Shown: positions 1 to 7,377 of the stretch, one piece after another
Position numbering within the stretch: the stretch's first letter is position 1
Layout of the letters: the number at the start of each line of letters is the position of its first letter
Source of the DNA: Methanomicrobiales archaeon
GTDB lineage: Archaea; Halobacteriota; Methanomicrobia; Methanomicrobiales; Methanoculleaceae
Assembly: GCA_012510335.1 (NCBI GenBank)
Contig: JAAZIF010000271.1
Coordinates: 1 to 20,486 of the forward strand
Direction: 5' to 3'
DNA length: 20,486 nucleotides
Notes under the pieces: generated by a model
Database searches by the model: none
What the model was told of the DNA's origin: nothing
Seen by the model: the letters and a program-made list of their open reading frames with translations, nothing else
Translations under genes and position numbers: made by a program

Positions 1-633
1 GAGGATTACCTCGAAGCAGTCTTCATGATCACGGAGAACGGCGAGAGATCGGCGACGCTTCAGGAGATCGCAACCACACTCGGCACCGGGGAGAAAGATG
101 CCGGAGCAACCGCCCTCTTCCTTATCGGGGAGGGGTACCTGGAGCAGGCAGAGGACGGCGCTCTCCAGCTGACCGGGAAAGGAAAGGAGATTGCATCAGA
201 GGTGGCGCGGAAGCATCGCATCCTCCAGTGCTTCCTGACCGAGGTGCTCGGAATAGAGAAGGAAGCAGCAGACCGGGAAGCCTGCACGCTCGAGCATGGG
301 ATCTCCGGCGAGACCATAGACCGCCTCTCCTCCTACATGGACAGAGGCGCCCCGCCCGGCTGGCGTGCCGGGCACCACCGATGGGGGCGGGGCGCCCACA
401 CGCTCCTCGACTGCAGGGAAGGAGACACCGTCAGGGTGGCGATGATCCGGCGGCCCGGGCGGAACCGGAGGCTGCTCGACCTCGGCATCTTCCCGGGCGA
501 AGTCGTGGAGATCCGGCGAAAACTCCCGAACCTCTCGATCGTCGTCCGGGTGAAAGGGTGTGACGTGGCCATAAGCCCTGAGATTGCCGAATCCGTCGTC
601 GTGGAGTCATGCCCATCAGCTGCCACCGCATAA
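1..633 (+). CDS. DtxR-family metal-dependent regulator fused to FeoA domain (5' partial)
   Basis: Reading frame 1 is open from the first base (EDYLEAVFMITENG), the usual start region of DtxR/MntR winged-helix regulators, so the true start lies left of the window and the ATG at 25 is probably internal. The order seen is: HTH (EIATTLGTGEKDAGA), a wing, a dimerisation/metal-binding helix region with ARKHRIL and EACTLEH, whose Cys, Glu and His match the DtxR/IdeR metal ligands, and a C-terminal FeoA-like SH3 domain from about base 405 (EGDTVRVAMI, RLLDLGIFPGEVVEI). Family knowledge: these proteins bind DNA when loaded with Fe2+ or Mn2+ and repress metal uptake. With feoB 120 bases downstream, control of iron uptake is the natural inference. 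The Cys ligand favours iron over manganese, which is suggestive only. Confidence 0.93.
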   Translation, partial: EDYLEAVFMITENGERSATLQEIATTLGTGEKDAGATALFLIGEGYLEQAEDGALQLTGKGKEIASEVARKHRILQCFLTEVLGIEKEAADREACTLEHGISGETIDRLSSYMDRGAPPGWRAGHHRWGRGAHTLLDCREGDTVRVAMIRRPGRNRRLLDLGIFPGEVVEIRRKLPNLSIVVRVKGCDVAISPEIAESVVVESCPSAATA

Positions 634-753
634 AACCGGTGACCGGTCCGGGGGGTTCCCGGTTGCTTTTTACCGTCTCCGGTTCACCATACCCTGCCTG
701 TGGAGAGGCATGAGACCGATACTCCCGGCCTCCATGGGCCAGGATGTGATACG
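634..753 (+). promoter_or_regulatory. feoB upstream region with TATA-like box and CCGGT repeats
   Basis: Between the regulator stop and the preferred feoB ATG. A T-rich TATA-like stretch (gcttttta, 664-671) would place a start of transcription near 695. The pentamer CCGGT occurs at 636, 643, 659 and 679; the last two read CCGGTT and flank the TATA-like box 20 bases apart. They could be an operator for the adjacent metal regulator, but in DNA this GC-rich chance repeats are possible. An AGGA motif at 741-744 is well placed for the ATG at 754. Confidence 0.35.
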
Positions 754-2604
754 ATGAGATTTGCACTGGTCGGCAACCCCACCGTAGGCAAGTCCCTTAT
801 ATTCAACCAGCTCACCGGTCTCGGCGTCGAGGTTAGCAACTACCCCGGAACCACCGTCGAGCTGCAACGGGGCAACACATGCTTCCAGCGCGAGATCGTC
901 GAGATCGTGGACCTCCCCGGCATATACTCGCTCGAAGGCAGCTCCGACGAAGAGACCCTGGTCCGCCGGTACCTGGACCGAAAGGAGACCGATGCGGTCA
1001 TCGTTGTGGCAAACGTCACGCGCCTTGAGCGCAACCTCTACCTCCTCCTCCAGGTGGCCGAGTACGGCCTCCCGATGATCGTCGTGCTGAACATGGCCGA
1101 CGAGGCCATAAAGCAGGGGCTCGAGATCGATCCCGGCCCGCTCCGCGACCTCCTGGGTGTCGAGGTGATCCTGACGGCGGCAACGCTCGGCAAGAACATA
1201 GACCAGATCATGCCGGCGGCGCTTGCCGCCACCCGGCCATCAAAGGTGGAGGTTCCCTACGACCACCACATAGAAGCCGCCATCAGGAGCCTCGGGAAGA
1301 TGTTTGGAGCCGACCGGAGGACAGGCATCGCTGCGCTCCAGGGACTCGGCGATAACCCGGACCTTCTCGAGGCGGCACAGACGATCGCCGATGAGATCGA
1401 GTCCCGGCACCGGATGACGGCCACCCAGATCATCGCCGCCAACAGGCACAACTTCGCCCGCGAGATCGCAGACCGCACCATCAGGGAAGAGGCGCCGCCC
1501 CCCCGGACCGATCTTGACAGCATACTGACGCGGGTGTTTCCAGGGATCCCGATCCTCATAGGGATCCTGGTAGGAATGCTCCTCCTGGTCTTCGTCGTGG
1601 GAACGTATCTTGAAGAACTGATCGTCGAGGCATTCGAGATCTTTGTGCTCCAGCCGTTCATCGCCCTCGGGCTGCCGCCGCTGGTGGAGGCCCTCGGGAC
1701 ATCCATCATACTCGCGCTCCAGGCCGGCCTCGGTATAGCGTTCCCGTTCGTCTTCCTCTTCTACATCATCATATCGATCCTCGAGGACTCCGGATACATG
1801 ACACGGGCCGCGTTCCTCGCCGACAACGCCATGCACCGGATCGGTATGCATGGCGGTGCGGTCATCCCCCTCACCCTGGCGTTTGGTTGCAACGTTCCGG
1901 CGATCATGAGCGTGCGCCTCCTGCGCTCCCGGCGTGAGCGCATCATCGCATCGTTCCTGGTCACGATGGTCCCCTGTTCGGCACGGACCGTCATCATCGC
2001 CGGGATCGTGGCCAGTTTCGTCGGTATCGGGGCGGCGTTCAGCGTATACGGAATCGTCTTTGCCCTTATCATCATCACGGGGCTCTTCCTCTCCCGCGTG
2101 ACTCCCGGGGATCAGTTCGGTATGATCATGGAGATGGTCGCGCTCCGCCGGCCCGATCCGAAGCTGGTGGCGAAGAAGGCCTGGGCGCGCCTCTCCGAGT
2201 TCCTCTTCATAGCGATGCCCCTCCTACTCGTGGGCAGCGTCTTCCTCGGTCTGCTCGAGTTCTTCGGTGTCATGGCGATATTTGAGCAGATCGTGGAACC
2301 CTATACGATGGCCCTCCTCGGCCTCCCCGGCTACTCGGCGACGGCGCTGGTCTTCGGGATCCTCAGGAAAGAGATGGCGTTTGAGACCCTTGCGATCCTG
2401 GCCGGGACAGCAGATCTCGGGTCGGTGCTCACGTCCCTCCAGCTCTACGTCTTCTCTGTCGTGACCGTCCTCTTCATACCCTGCCTTGCGACCATAACGG
2501 TTCTCCTGCGTGAGGTCGGATCCCGGATCACGCTTGCGATCACGATCTACACCATAACCCTCGGCCTCTTTATCGGTGGCCTTATTTACCGCCTCCTGGC
2601 ATAG
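754..2604 (+). CDS. feoB: Ferrous iron transport protein B (FeoB)
   Basis: GTP-gated Fe2+ importer of the cytoplasmic membrane, 616 residues from the ATG at 754. The frame is open back to a GTG at 700, but 754 is preferred: the G1 motif GNPTVGKS then lies at residues 7-14, as usual for FeoB, and AGGA precedes it. The G domain continues with G2 (NYPGTT), G3 DLPG (53-56) and G4 NMAD (113-116). After a helical linker the membrane part begins near residue 265 and holds both Gate signatures: SGYMTRAAF with FGCNVPAIM near residue 378, and VPCSART near 406. A late LFIPCLAT segment fits the C-terminal core. FeoA is supplied at least in part by the domain on the upstream regulator; no separate feoA or feoC is seen. 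The gene starts a same-strand run continuing to 4685. Confidence 0.96.
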   Translation: MRFALVGNPTVGKSLIFNQLTGLGVEVSNYPGTTVELQRGNTCFQREIVEIVDLPGIYSLEGSSDEETLVRRYLDRKETDAVIVVANVTRLERNLYLLLQVAEYGLPMIVVLNMADEAIKQGLEIDPGPLRDLLGVEVILTAATLGKNIDQIMPAALAATRPSKVEVPYDHHIEAAIRSLGKMFGADRRTGIAALQGLGDNPDLLEAAQTIADEIESRHRMTATQIIAANRHNFAREIADRTIREEAPPPRTDLDSILTRVFPGIPILIGILVGMLLLVFVVGTYLEELIVEAFEIFVLQPFIALGLPPLVEALGTSIILALQAGLGIAFPFVFLFYIIISILEDSGYMTRAAFLADNAMHRIGMHGGAVIPLTLAFGCNVPAIMSVRLLRSRRERIIASFLVTMVPCSARTVIIAGIVASFVGIGAAFSVYGIVFALIIITGLFLSRVTPGDQFGMIMEMVALRRPDPKLVAKKAWARLSEFLFIAMPLLLVGSVFLGLLEFFGVMAIFEQIVEPYTMALLGLPGYSATALVFGILRKEMAFETLAILAGTADLGSVLTSLQLYVFSVVTVLFIPCLATITVLLREVGSRITLAITIYTITLGLFIGGLIYRLLA

Positions 2605-2615
2605 TTATTACCCGG

Positions 2616-3341
2616 ATGTACTCCTACATGACCGGTATCCCGCTGATCGATGAAGAGTTCGGTGGCCTGAGGGCCGCATCGAACGTCCTCATACTGGCCC
2701 CGCCCCAGGCCTACGCGGAACACCTCGCCTACAGGATGGCCTGCCCGAGGGCGGGGGAATGGACGGTCGCCATATCGACCGATGAGCGTGCCTCCGACAT
2801 CATGGGTGCGTTCCGGAGGCAGGGCGCAAACCGGAGCCAGATCGGGATCATCGATGCAATCACGAAGAGCTCGGTGCCTACCCTGCGTGATACGGCGAGG
2901 GCGAAGTTTGTTACAAGCCCCCTGGACCTGACGAGCATCGGGATCAAGTTCTCCCGGATGGTGGAGAATATGTGGAAGGAGGCGGTGATGGCTGAGTCCC
3001 CGGGGCCGATGCCCCCGCCGGTCAGGCTCTGCCTGAACTCAGCCTCGACCATACTCATGTACGCCAGGCTCGAGGTGACATTCAAGTTTCTCCACGTCAT
3101 CACGAACAGGATAAAGAAACTTGAGGGGCTCGGCATCTATATCCTTAACAGCGAGTCGTTCGACGAGAGGACTGTGGCTGCGATCAGGCAGTTGATGAGC
3201 ATGGTCGTCGAGGTGAGGATCGATGATGAGAGACAGTCGGTGGAGCGGGACTTCCGCATCGTCGGCATCCGCGGCAGGACGAGCCCCCGTATCCGTTACT
3301 TCTACGACGATGGAATGCTCACGATCGAAGGATGGCGATAA
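2616..3341 (+). CDS. RecA/KaiC-like protein with degenerate ATPase motifs (DUF7504-like)
   Basis: 241 residues, starting 11 bases after the feoB stop, so probably co-transcribed. The opening (MTGIPLIDEEFGGLR) resembles the start of KaiC/RadA-type ATPases, where GxxxLDxxLGGG precedes the Walker A loop. Where GxxGxGKT should follow, the sequence reads LAPPQAYAEH (27-36), with no Lys and no P-loop glycines. The Walker B strand should end in Asp but reads VRLCLNSAST (136-145), with Asn. Late strands (GIYILNSESFDE, VVEVRIDDE) fit the rest of a RecA core, and the C-terminal FRIVGIRGR plus YFYDDGMLTIEGW resembles KaiC-like ends. Inference: a non-hydrolysing paralogue in a structural or signalling role. 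The function is unknown and no link to iron or diphthamide is shown beyond gene order. A second in-frame ATG at 2628 is a possible start. Confidence 0.8.
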   Translation: MYSYMTGIPLIDEEFGGLRAASNVLILAPPQAYAEHLAYRMACPRAGEWTVAISTDERASDIMGAFRRQGANRSQIGIIDAITKSSVPTLRDTARAKFVTSPLDLTSIGIKFSRMVENMWKEAVMAESPGPMPPPVRLCLNSASTILMYARLEVTFKFLHVITNRIKKLEGLGIYILNSESFDERTVAAIRQLMSMVVEVRIDDERQSVERDFRIVGIRGRTSPRIRYFYDDGMLTIEGWR

Positions 3342-3353
3342 TATCCCGGTTTA

Positions 3354-3363
3354 GAGGGGGGCG
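3354..3363 (+). promoter_or_regulatory. Strong ribosome binding site of dph5
   Basis: The sequence gaggggggcg lies just before the ATG at 3367 and supports that start. No TATA-like box is obvious in the 25-base gap after the preceding gene, which fits co-transcription. Confidence 0.55.
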
Positions 3364-3366
3364 AAT

Positions 3367-4119
3367 ATGCTGATGTTTGTGGGCCTCGGGCTCTATGATC
3401 TCGGGGACATATCAGTCAGGGGCCTTGAATACGTCCGGAGCGCCGATGCCGTCTACCTTGAGGCCTATACGTCCCGGCTGATGGGGACGGATGCCGCCGG
3501 GATGGAGGCTTTCTTCAATAAGGAGATCCGGGTGCTCGGCCGCGAGGACGTCGAACAGACCCCCCACGAGATCATAGAGCGCGCAGCGCGTGGCCGGGTG
3601 GCGTTCCTGACCGGGGGAGACCCCATGATCTCGACGACCCACGCCGACCTGCGGATGCGGGCTGCCGCCGCCGGGGTTGCGACATCGATCATACACGCCT
3701 CATCCATATCGAGCGCGGTCTCGGGGCTCTCCGGGCTCCAGAACTACAGGTTCGGGAAGTCCTGTTCGATCCCCTTTCCTGCGAAGGGATGGTTCCCGAC
3801 GGCCCCAGTGGAGACGATCGCGGCAAACCTCGATCGCGATCTGCACACGCTCGTCTACCTCGATATCCAGGAGAGCCGCTGCATGAGCATAAGGGAGGCG
3901 ATCGACATACTCGAGGAGATGGCCGGTATGCGCGGGATCGAGCCTCCCGCCCTCTACGTGGGCATAGCCCGGGCGGGCTCGGAGAGCCCGGTGGTTGCTG
4001 CAGGCTCCGGCGCGAAGCTGAAAGAGATTGACTTCGGCCCCCCGCTCCATGTCATCCTCGTCCCGGCCGGCCTCCATCCCATGGAGCGGGAGTACCTGGA
4101 GATCTTTGCAGGACTATGA
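3367..4119 (+). CDS. dph5: Diphthine synthase (diphthamide biosynthesis methyltransferase)
   Basis: 250 residues, full length for the archaeal enzyme. It is a SAM-dependent tetrapyrrole-methylase-fold protein that methylates the modified His of translation elongation factor 2 during diphthamide synthesis in the cytoplasm. Family signatures seen: VGLGLYDLGDISVRGLE at the N-terminus, DAVYLEAYTS, LTGGDPMISTTHADLR (the SAM-binding glycine loop), IIHASSISSAVSGLSGLQNYRFG, and a C-terminal half with LVYLDIQE and GIARAGSESPVV. All expected blocks are intact. It follows the KaiC-like gene by 25 bases and overlaps the DUF357 gene by 4 bases (ATGA), indicating one operon. dph5 next to DUF357 is, from memory, a recurring archaeal pair. 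Dph1/2 and Dph6 are not in this window. Confidence 0.96.
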   Translation: MLMFVGLGLYDLGDISVRGLEYVRSADAVYLEAYTSRLMGTDAAGMEAFFNKEIRVLGREDVEQTPHEIIERAARGRVAFLTGGDPMISTTHADLRMRAAAAGVATSIIHASSISSAVSGLSGLQNYRFGKSCSIPFPAKGWFPTAPVETIAANLDRDLHTLVYLDIQESRCMSIREAIDILEEMAGMRGIEPPALYVGIARAGSESPVVAAGSGAKLKEIDFGPPLHVILVPAGLHPMEREYLEIFAGL

Positions 4120-4685
4120 ACCTTGAGGACTACGGCTCCCTCTTCCACGAGGCTCTCTCCCGGACCGGCATCGCCGTCCCGGAGGGATCCCTCCTTTACC
4201 GGGCAGCAGAAGAGGTGCTCGAGATGGCGGCCGCATACGCGAGCGACGGGAGAGCGTTTCTCCGATCTGATGACCCGGTGGATGCGCTTGCCGGGTTCGC
4301 CTACGGACTCGGCTGGCTTGACGCAGGTTCGAGGCTCGGGCTGCTCCTGCCGGTCGCTCCAACCCCGCCTGATGCCGTGAGCGCCTGTATCCCTGACGCG
4401 AAGGGCGCCCACCTCCAGGAGAAGACACACCGTTACCGGGGGATGTTCCGCCTGGCCCTCACGATGGTCGAGACCGGGCCGGATGAGGCAAGCCCCCTGC
4501 ACAGAGGTTCGGAGGATATCCATGGTGTGGCACGATCCTGGTATGCGGAGGGGGTGGGGCGCCTCGAGGCGGGTGACCTCACCGGCGCCCTCGCCCGGTT
4601 CAGCTACGGGTATGCCTGGCTCGATGCCGGCATCAGGGCAGGGCTGCTGCGGATCACAGGTGATCGGCGCCTATTTACGGTGTAA
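4116..4685 (+). CDS. DUF357 family protein with two DUF357 repeats
   Basis: 189 residues, overlapping the dph5 stop by ATGA, so translation is probably coupled. The DUF357 core appears twice: AAAYASDGRAFLRSDDPVDA followed by LAGFAYGLGWLDAGSRLGLL at roughly residues 38-77, and SWYAEGVGRLEAGDLTGALA followed by RFSYGYAWLDAGIRAGLL at roughly 136-175. Both copies keep the Y/G-W-LDAG-R-GLL pattern, so this looks like an internal tandem duplication. Most DUF357 proteins I recall carry one copy and are about 80-100 residues. The domain is all-helical and tetratricopeptide-like. Its function is not known; linkage to dph5 hints at translation or elongation-factor modification, which is only inference. 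It ends the feoB-dph5 gene run. Confidence 0.88.
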   Translation: MNLEDYGSLFHEALSRTGIAVPEGSLLYRAAEEVLEMAAAYASDGRAFLRSDDPVDALAGFAYGLGWLDAGSRLGLLLPVAPTPPDAVSACIPDAKGAHLQEKTHRYRGMFRLALTMVETGPDEASPLHRGSEDIHGVARSWYAEGVGRLEAGDLTGALARFSYGYAWLDAGIRAGLLRITGDRRLFTV

Positions 4686-4770
4686 TGCCCCGGTGCATCT
4701 TCGCGAGCGTTGAAGAGAGGGGATCCGATCCAGGATCACTGACCAAACCGCATCCAGGCTTCGTGCGCGA

Positions 4771-4789
4771 TCTGGAGAGCTGCTCCAGA
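4771..4789. repeat. Perfect inverted repeat after the dph5-DUF357 operon
   Basis: TCTGGAG (4771-4777), a 5-base loop AGCTG, then CTCCAGA (4783-4789). It lies about 85 bases after the DUF357 stop and upstream of the flippase-like gene promoter. It could be a hairpin at the transcript end or an operator; no T-tract follows, so it does not resemble a typical archaeal terminator. Confidence 0.4.
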
Positions 4790-4847
4790 GTAAGAGGCCC
4801 CGGTGCCGGCTATCCGGCTCCCGGCGGATCCGGCATTCTTCTGCCCC

Positions 4848-4884
4848 AAGATAAAAATAGTAGCCACACGATACCTTATTAATC
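4848..4884 (+). promoter_or_regulatory. Promoter region of the flippase-like gene
   Basis: Two AT-rich TATA-like elements in GC-rich DNA: aagataaaaatag (4849-4860) and ccttattaatcc (4874-4885). Either would give a transcript with a leader of roughly 50-80 bases before the ATG at 4959. This argues against the longer in-frame GTG start at 4803, which lies upstream of both boxes. Confidence 0.5.
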
Positions 4885-4958
4885 CAATTCCAGATGATTT
4901 TCGGAGAAACCGCCATCAGCACAGGGAGATCGGCTTTTTGGATTCGGGAGCACGAAGG

Positions 4959-5993
4959 ATGGAGAAGTCTCAATGGAAGTGGCTGTTCGTTTCGATCGGG
5001 TTTAGCGCTCTCGTTATGGGGGGCGTCCTCTACTTCACCGTCGATGAGACGACTATCGAGTATATCAGCCGCATAAATCCTTTCTACCTGGCTCTCGCCA
5101 TCCTCCTCCACATCCTCTCTCTAGGGTTCTGGGCGCTCCGTATCCAGAGGATGTCGGCGTCACTCGGCTACCTGGTGCGCTTCCGGCAATGCCTGAACCT
5201 GGTGATGGCGAACATGCTTGTTGCGGCGGTCACCCCGTCACAGGCGGGCGGCGAACCGGTCAGGGTCCACGAACTCTACCGGGCGGGCGTCACCGTGGGG
5301 GATGCCACCGCCGTCGTCATCATGGAGCGGATCATCGACGGGATCGTGCTCGGATTGGGAGGAGCTCTCGCCATGCTCTTCCTCAGCAGGCACTGGGGCG
5401 GCTCATCCTCGGATCTCAGCGGCCTTAGCCTCGTTATGTATGCTGCCTGGGTATTCATCATCACATTTGTGCTGATCTTCGTCTACTCGGTGAAGAACCC
5501 GGACCACCTCAAGTCGGTTCTCAAACGGTTATCACACTGGATCGACCGGCGCTGGCACCTGCGGCGGATCGAACAGATTCTGGCAACGATCGACCGGGAA
5601 GTGGATAACTTCAACCAGGGTCTTGTCCGGTTCATGAACCACGGGAAGAGCGGCCTTGTATGGGGCTTTATATTCACAGCGCTCCTCTGGCTCTCGGAGT
5701 TCCTGGTCGCATCGATGCTCCTCCTCGGTCTCGGGCTTCCGCCACACTTCATCGAGTCGCTCGTCATCCAGCTCATCATGACCACCATCATGATGATCGC
5801 GTTCACGCCAGGGGGTTCGGGCATTGCGGAGCTCGGTGCCACATCGCTCTACAGCCTCTTCGTCCCGTCGTCGATCGTCGGTATCTTCGTTCTCCTCTGG
5901 CGGTTGATCCTCTACTATCTCAATATATTCCTCGGTCTGCTGCCGGGGCTCTCGATTGTGAGGCGTGAGTTCCTCACCCGGGCCAGAAGATAG
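4959..5993 (+). CDS. UPF0104 / lysylphosphatidylglycerol synthase TM region-like flippase-domain protein
   Basis: 344 residues, an integral membrane protein. The ATG at 4959 is chosen because TATA-like elements lie just upstream, GGGAG precedes it by 8 bases, and the first helix (WLFVSIGFSALVMGGVLYF) begins at once. About eight hydrophobic segments follow. Family features of the LPG_synthase_TM / TIGR00374 group are present: MANMLVAAVTPSQAGGEPVRV, where P-x-x-x-GGEP is the hallmark; ATAVVIMERIIDGIVLGLGG; and FTPGGSGIAELGATSLYS, the second hallmark. The soluble aminoacyl-transferase domain of bacterial MprF is absent. Family knowledge suggests lipid or polyprenyl-linked substrate flipping; in archaea the substrate is not established. 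No glycosyltransferase partner is adjacent. Confidence 0.9.
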   Translation: MEKSQWKWLFVSIGFSALVMGGVLYFTVDETTIEYISRINPFYLALAILLHILSLGFWALRIQRMSASLGYLVRFRQCLNLVMANMLVAAVTPSQAGGEPVRVHELYRAGVTVGDATAVVIMERIIDGIVLGLGGALAMLFLSRHWGGSSSDLSGLSLVMYAAWVFIITFVLIFVYSVKNPDHLKSVLKRLSHWIDRRWHLRRIEQILATIDREVDNFNQGLVRFMNHGKSGLVWGFIFTALLWLSEFLVASMLLLGLGLPPHFIESLVIQLIMTTIMMIAFTPGGSGIAELGATSLYSLFVPSSIVGIFVLLWRLILYYLNIFLGLLPGLSIVRREFLTRARR

Positions 5994-6010
5994 CGGTGAT
6001 CTACCCCAAG

Positions 6011-6026
6011 GTTTAAGCATTATAAA
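6011..6026 (+). promoter_or_regulatory. TATA-like promoter of the bifunctional-nuclease gene
   Basis: The stretch gtttaagcattataaa lies only 4-20 bases before the ATG at 6031. An archaeal TATA box directs initiation about 25 bases downstream, so transcription would start near 6040-6048, at or beyond this ATG. A second in-frame ATG at 6043 would then be an ideal leaderless start. Confidence 0.5.
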
Positions 6027-6030
6027 ACTC

Positions 6031-6489
6031 ATGTCAGATCACATGACTGCTCAACGTTGCCGGGTTCAGGGTGTGTTCATGTCGGTGAGCGATATGGGAG
6101 CGGCACCGACTGTCATCCTGGACACCGGGAGTGACAGCACAATACCCATATACGTCGGCCTCTGGGAAGCCATATCAATAAATAATGCGTTGAATAGCGA
6201 GATGCTCCCCCGCCCCATCACCCACGATCTCATAATCGACCTCCTCCGGAGGTATGATATCACACTTGATGCCCTCCACATCGACTCCCTGGAGGAGGGG
6301 GTCTTTTATGCCAAACTCCTCCTCAGTCATGGTTCGCGCACCGAGATCATGGACTGCCGGCCGAGCGACGGGATAGCCATCGCTCTGCGCTACCAGGCTC
6401 CCATCATGATCGAGGATACGGTCGTGGAGAGCGCAGCGGTCAGTAAAGACGAACTCCCGAAGATGGTGGAACTGAAGGATTACCTCTGA
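6031..6489 (+). CDS. Bifunctional nuclease (DUF151) family protein
   Basis: 152 residues from the ATG at 6031. The frame stays open back to 5965, but the upstream part overlaps the previous gene and precedes the TATA-like box, so it is excluded. If the transcript starts where the box predicts, the ATG at 6043 (MTAQRCRV) is the start and the protein has 148 residues. DUF151/BFN features: VQGVFMSVSDMGAAPTVIL, then IPIYVGLWEAISINNAL, RPITHDLIIDLLRRYDITLD, EEGVFYAKLLL and CRPSDGIAIALRYQAPIMIE. These match the Thermotoga TM0160-type fold. Plant and bacterial members are reported to have nuclease activity; for archaeal members the role is not established. It appears to be a single-gene transcription unit. 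Confidence 0.92.
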   Translation: MSDHMTAQRCRVQGVFMSVSDMGAAPTVILDTGSDSTIPIYVGLWEAISINNALNSEMLPRPITHDLIIDLLRRYDITLDALHIDSLEEGVFYAKLLLSHGSRTEIMDCRPSDGIAIALRYQAPIMIEDTVVESAAVSKDELPKMVELKDYL

Positions 6490-6971
6490 GCGATCTTTTC
6501 CGCGCGTTGAGATCGGCCCTTTTTGCTCTGCGAAGGAGAGGCGCGAGATATGCGACGATCCCCGGATCAGGCCGGGTGTGTGGTTGAGATCCACGGGTTT
6601 GAATTCTGCTCCCCTGGACTCCATGCAGGGAGCGCATCGAAAATCCCTTATAGGGCTCGACTCCGGCAATACAATACGCGCTACTGTCCTGATCCGGGAC
6701 GGCGGTTCCATTCTCCGGTGTCCTTTAGCGATAACAAGTGGTTTTTCCGGAGCAGTCCCTGGTGTAAACGGCGGCCGGCTTTCTCCGGTGGCGGTGGGAG
6801 AGTTTCCTTCGCCACATGGGATCAAACCCCGCGAACCTGCCGGCGGCCGCTGACGCCCGCACAATCGGCCGGAGTAGTGCGGGGCTCTTCGCTGCCCGCT
6901 TCCGCGAGTGGGCCGGATACATCATCTCAGGAACACAAAACCTCCCGGCTTCAACAAGGAGATTTCCAGCC
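6490..6971. other. 482-base stretch without a convincing gene
   Basis: Open frames exist on both strands, notably 6578-6853 (+), but third-position GC is only moderate and none gives a recognisable protein. The near-palindrome cccttataggg (6647-6657) could be a TATA-like element. The only functional signal I can place is AAGGAG at 6956-6961, the ribosome binding site of the next gene. Confidence 0.4.
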
Positions 6972-7292
6972 ATGGTATGGATTGCAAACGCCCTAAGCGG
7001 GGTGATCGTGTTCTTCATCGGGATCATCATCCGGATATTCAATGTAAGCAGCCTCATCGCCGGCTACAACACCGCACCCACAGCGGTGCGGGAGAAGTAT
7101 GACGAGAGAGCACTGACCCGGTTCGTGGGAAACCTCCTGATCACCGCATCCACGATAATCCTTGCCGGCGGTCTGCTGGATGCCGCTGCCGGCGCCGGGG
7201 GTATTGTAGCCACTCTGTCGTGGCTTGCCTTTGTGGCGTTACTCCTCGGGGGCGTCGTTTACGCGAACACCGGAAGGCGGTTCCGGCGCTGA
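6972..7292 (+). CDS. DUF3784 family small membrane protein
   Basis: 106 residues with three hydrophobic segments: MVWIANALSGVIVFFIGIII, LLITASTIILAGGLLDAAAG and ATLSWLAFVALLLGGVVYA. Between the first two lies the signature IFNVSSLIAGYNTAP with KYDERALTRFVGNLL, characteristic of DUF3784 (I/R..LIAGYNT....KYD...L.R..G). The start at 6972 is set by AAGGAG at 6956-6961; the frame is open upstream to 6816 but that part is not protein-like. DUF3784 proteins are widespread in Firmicutes and methanogens and have no known function. The neighbours do not suggest a partner. Confidence 0.85.
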   Translation: MVWIANALSGVIVFFIGIIIRIFNVSSLIAGYNTAPTAVREKYDERALTRFVGNLLITASTIILAGGLLDAAAGAGGIVATLSWLAFVALLLGGVVYANTGRRFRR

Positions 7293-7348
7293 GATCTGCA
7301 CTCGCCGGCCGGGGGGAGACGACCACTATCGACCGGATGCCACTTCTC

Positions 7349-7354
7349 TTATAC
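7349..7354 (+). promoter_or_regulatory. TATA-like box of the DUF3887 lipoprotein gene
   Basis: The hexamer ttatac is centred about 27 bases before the ATG at 7378, so a leaderless or near-leaderless transcript is predicted. No Shine-Dalgarno motif is visible. Confidence 0.45.
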
Positions 7355-7377
7355 ATCCTCCGGTTCAACCCCCCATC

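Noticed and set aside
700..753. Longer feoB start at a GTG
   Set aside because: The extra 18 residues are not FeoB-like and AGGA is placed for the ATG at 754.
4803..4958. Longer start of the flippase-like gene
   Set aside because: The extension lies upstream of or within the TATA-like elements and is polar, unlike the family N-terminus.
6578..6853. Possible 91-codon + strand gene
   Set aside because: No recognisable motif, moderate third-position GC, GTG start without a ribosome binding site. The stretch KSLIGLDSGNT looks faintly like a phosphate-binding loop but nothing else supports it.
6175..6864. 229-codon - strand open frame across the BFN gene end
   Set aside because: Overlaps the BFN coding region in antisense and has no protein-like pattern in the rest.
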